From Sphagnum compactum (taxonomy: Eukaryota; Bryophyta; Sphagnopsida; Sphagnales), in NCBI GenBank assembly GCA_965153455.1, contig OZ234497.1, forward strand, positions 14,556,302-14,620,301: 64,000 bases of DNA. Reading direction: 5' to 3'. The position numbers were made by a program, and so were the translations under genes. The notes below the pieces were generated by a model that made no database searches, was not told where the DNA came from, and worked only from the letters and a program-made list of their open reading frames with translations. Shown in pieces: positions 61,441 to 64,000 of the stretch (position 1 is its first letter; each line of letters opens with the position of its first letter).

Positions 61441-62399
61441 ATCCCAAGAGCAAAAAAAATATTATGTAGATGACCTACAAATTGCACTTGCAATAAAGAA
61501 GGTCATAGTAAATGGATATTAACTTGAATATAAATCATTTCAAGAAATATTCCTCAAGTTCCTTATAATTCTTTTTGAAAAAAATAATCATTTGCAAACT
61601 ATTTATTCGAAATGTCCAATATGTCCATGAAAGTGTACGATATGCAAATGATTAAAATTAAATTACATTCAATGTTTAGGTCTCTAATCATACCTAATGC
61701 TAAACCTCTTGCAGTCAATTTTGAAATTGGGACGTGTTTAATTAGGCTTCCATCAAGCATTGTGCCACCATTTTGTAGAATGAAGCAACTAATAATTTAT
61801 GTGTTGAACAATTTATAAATTAGTATACTCAATGACAAGACCCATTTCAAGTAATTCCAAATTTCCTTTCGTGTAGCTTTCATTCATGCTTCATACCTTC
61901 TTTATTAGCAAGGAGTCCAAGCCATGATTATTGTTATATTTTAAACCTACGGGTAGGAAACAAATTATAATAATGCATAAAATGTGTTTAGATGTGTAAT
62001 CAAATGCCTTGGTCATCCATCATAAACCAATTATTACACTTAAAAAATGAATTAAGGCTCACAAAAACTTTAAATCATGTATGTCTAGAAAACATTCATC
62101 TCTGTTATGGCCTTCAATTTTTAGATTTTGAAATGTTCCTATGTAGTAGACCTATAGAAAGAGGTGGAGAATGATATTCACTACTTAAAACTTGTTGAAA
62201 TGCTCCTATGCAACAAACCTACAAAAAGTGGTGGAGGATGAAATTCATTACTATGTATGTGTTGAATGGACTTGGACTACCTCACTCTGCAAAATGGTGC
62301 CAAGGTCAATCTGTAATCATTCAGAGTCATTCACTAGAATCACAATAGATAGCACATGACAAAGCTTAGAAACCAACATATTGTTTGTAATCACACCTT
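61441..62399. other. Intergenic DNA, no feature recognised
   Basis: AT-rich sequence with short frames only. Around 62140-62250 the phrase TGAAATGCTCCTATG(T/C)A..AGACCTA(C/T)A appears twice about 57 bases apart (near 62130 and 62187), a small local duplication. Confidence 0.4.
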
Positions 62400-63960
62400 G
62401 CAAAAAAAAAAATAGTGGTCCCAAACATTATAATATTACTTGATTGGGCCTTCTAAAAGGAAAATAACCTGAAAATTAAATTATTAAATGTTAGCTTCTA
62501 TATGTTTGACCTAGTTTTGACCAATTGTCACCCATTTTGCTGATCTACCAACTGTCGATAGGAAATACCTTCATGGATGATCCTTAACACTTCATTAAAT
62601 ACCTCATAAGTACATAATGAACCTCTAATTACATGCATTGTAGGTGACATGGGAAACTTGGAGGCCATAATTAAATGAAAGTAAACCCATGTAGGTGGTG
62701 AGTCCTCTAGCAAGTAATAGGACTTGTTGCTAAGGTGCAATCTTTTGTACCACAAACCACATATGATGTAGTTGCCTTGAAACCATTATTGCCCCCATGC
62801 ATCTACAAGATGATCTCTAACCATGGTTAATGGTGTATCAACTAGCATTACCCATAAACTTTCATTTGGAGAGCTATGGCACATGACAACTATGTTATCA
62901 CCCACACAAACATCTTCAACCATCTCTTCTCCACCACTACCAAACTCCACTTGCTCATCGAGATTCTCCATAACTACCTTCACTTCTGCACAATTAATGG
63001 GTTTCAACCTTGTTAAAGTCCGTGGTTGGACATGGGATGACTATTCACAACCAAAGTCTAAATAACCATCTTCACGTTTGGGACAATGGTATGACAAGTC
63101 TCAGTACTCAACTAAAGTCAAATCCTAATGTGAAATAGATCGAACCTGGTGCGCCTTATGGCTACCATGTATAGTTTGACATTTGTAAAAGTGAGCTCTG
63201 TCAATGTCATCCTTCTTCATTTCCCAAAAATATTTGTGGATAGTCATCCTCACATTGGGGTGGGTAGTAGTATGTTGTTTCATTACTTTAACTTTCAAGA
63301 AATTGACCACATTTGATGTGCATTACAATTTTTATGCATTGGGCTTAATTTGTTCCTTCCATATTCCCTTTTCAATAAGGTTCCAACTCCATCTACCTCT
63401 TTCTTGCCATGACCAGTAGCAAAATAGTTCCGGTTCATCTTAACAACCAAATGGTAATTCTTCACAAATAGTCAAATTATGGTAACGAAGCAAAAAATAC
63501 CAGCACCTACAAATTTGAACTATCAGTTACATCCATCATTCCACACCACATGTTGGTTTAGGAAACAACCCCTTCCCCATAGAAACTCCCAACTCAACAT
63601 AAAAACATGTTGCACATATAAATTATCATGTTCATGTTCATCCAAGATGTAATAATGGACTTCTTTCAATATTTTGGACCTTGCATGAACTAGATCATAA
63701 TTAGGGTTGATCCAAGACGTGATATGCACAAGGATGGTAATCTAAAATGAAAACTAGTGCACACTTGGATCTCATTTTGAACTTTAAATGCATAGTTTTT
63801 GGAAAAATCAATACAAGATAATATTGTGTTTGGTGGCAGAGCAGGAACATAACACTTGGAAATAAAATTGTGTGTGACAAACTCCTGCAATTTCGGCTTC
63901 AAGTAACCTATGAAATGACTTGATTTTGTTTCAGAATACTCTACCCTAGAAACCTTCTTA
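62400..63960 (-). pseudogene. Decayed transposon protein with DDE-like landmarks, running off the right edge
   Basis: Broken minus-strand coding text runs in consistent order from 63900 down: KLQEFVTHNFISKCY, PPNTILSCIDFSKNYAFKVQ, LVHARSKILKEVHYYILDEH, NLYVQHVFMLSW, VVWNDGCN (63540-63525), YFATGHGKKEVDGVGTLLKR (63432-63373), THPNVRMTIHKYFWEMKKDD (63255-63200), VCVGDNIVVM and LWYKRLHLSNKSYYLLEDSP near 62760-62690. The acidic residues in CIDFSKNY and VWNDGC plus the HGK..VDG motif suggest a DDE-type nuclease fold. Such proteins, as I remember them, occur as repeats in non-seed-plant genomes, but I cannot name the superfamily. At least five frame changes or stops are visible. The N-terminal part lies beyond the window or is lost. 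Confidence 0.55.
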
Positions 63961-64000
63961 TCACAACTATCACTAGTTTTTCCAACAACAACATAATTGA

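Noticed and set aside
1-64000. tRNA, rRNA or snRNA genes
   Set aside because: Only partial A-box/B-box-like patterns were seen (near 195, 35745 and 48420). None folds by eye into a full tRNA, and no rRNA core motifs were found.

Overview
This window is nuclear DNA of a land plant. The signs are spliced GT-AG genes of plant chromatin and replication factors, a decayed insert of the plastid gene ndhD, CACTA- and hAT-type transposon remains, and TTTAGGG-type telomere-like stretches. The DNA is AT-rich. Some wording in the ndhD insert and in the decayed transposon proteins reminds me of non-seed plants, perhaps a moss, but this rests on memory and is weak.

Two genes can be modelled exon by exon, both on the minus strand. 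RPA1, the large subunit of replication protein A, lies at 7113-11565 with 14 exons and 616 residues. Upstream of its start are three perfect E2F-type sites at 11914-11959. LHP1 (LIKE HETEROCHROMATIN PROTEIN 1) lies at 21057-24414 with 6 exons and 618 residues. It has an N-terminal chromodomain split by a 26-nt microexon, and a C-terminal chromoshadow domain that ends in a 48-nt last exon. RPA1 acts in DNA replication and repair. LHP1 reads histone methylation in Polycomb silencing. They are about 9.5 kb apart and nothing suggests co-regulation.

Most of the rest is repeats. A decayed transposon reading frame lies at 13.2-14.6 kb (minus) and a decayed hAT-like transposase at 26.15-28.1 kb (plus). 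Degenerate short-period repeats fill 25.4-26.1 and 32.2-34.5 kb. A 6.3-kb CACTA-type element (35342-41615) has matching 13-bp ends and a perfect GAT target duplication. It carries an intact CpG-rich 138-codon frame, 26-bp and 190-bp tandem repeats, and about 2.8 kb of satellite. Two short relatives (41834-41987 and 42126-42236) follow, each with its own perfect 3-bp target duplication.

A gene-like but unrecognised tract lies at 44.3-46.4 kb. The ndhD insert is at about 48.57-49.03 kb, just after a run of 28 G. From 49.1 to 64 kb the sequence is tandem arrays (about 190, 85, 270 and 124 bp), decayed coding tracts on both strands, an inverted pair of related repeats (about 56.1-56.4 and 61.2-61.4 kb), and a probable 2-kb CACTA-like element between them. 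No RNA gene, CRISPR array or bacterial feature was found.
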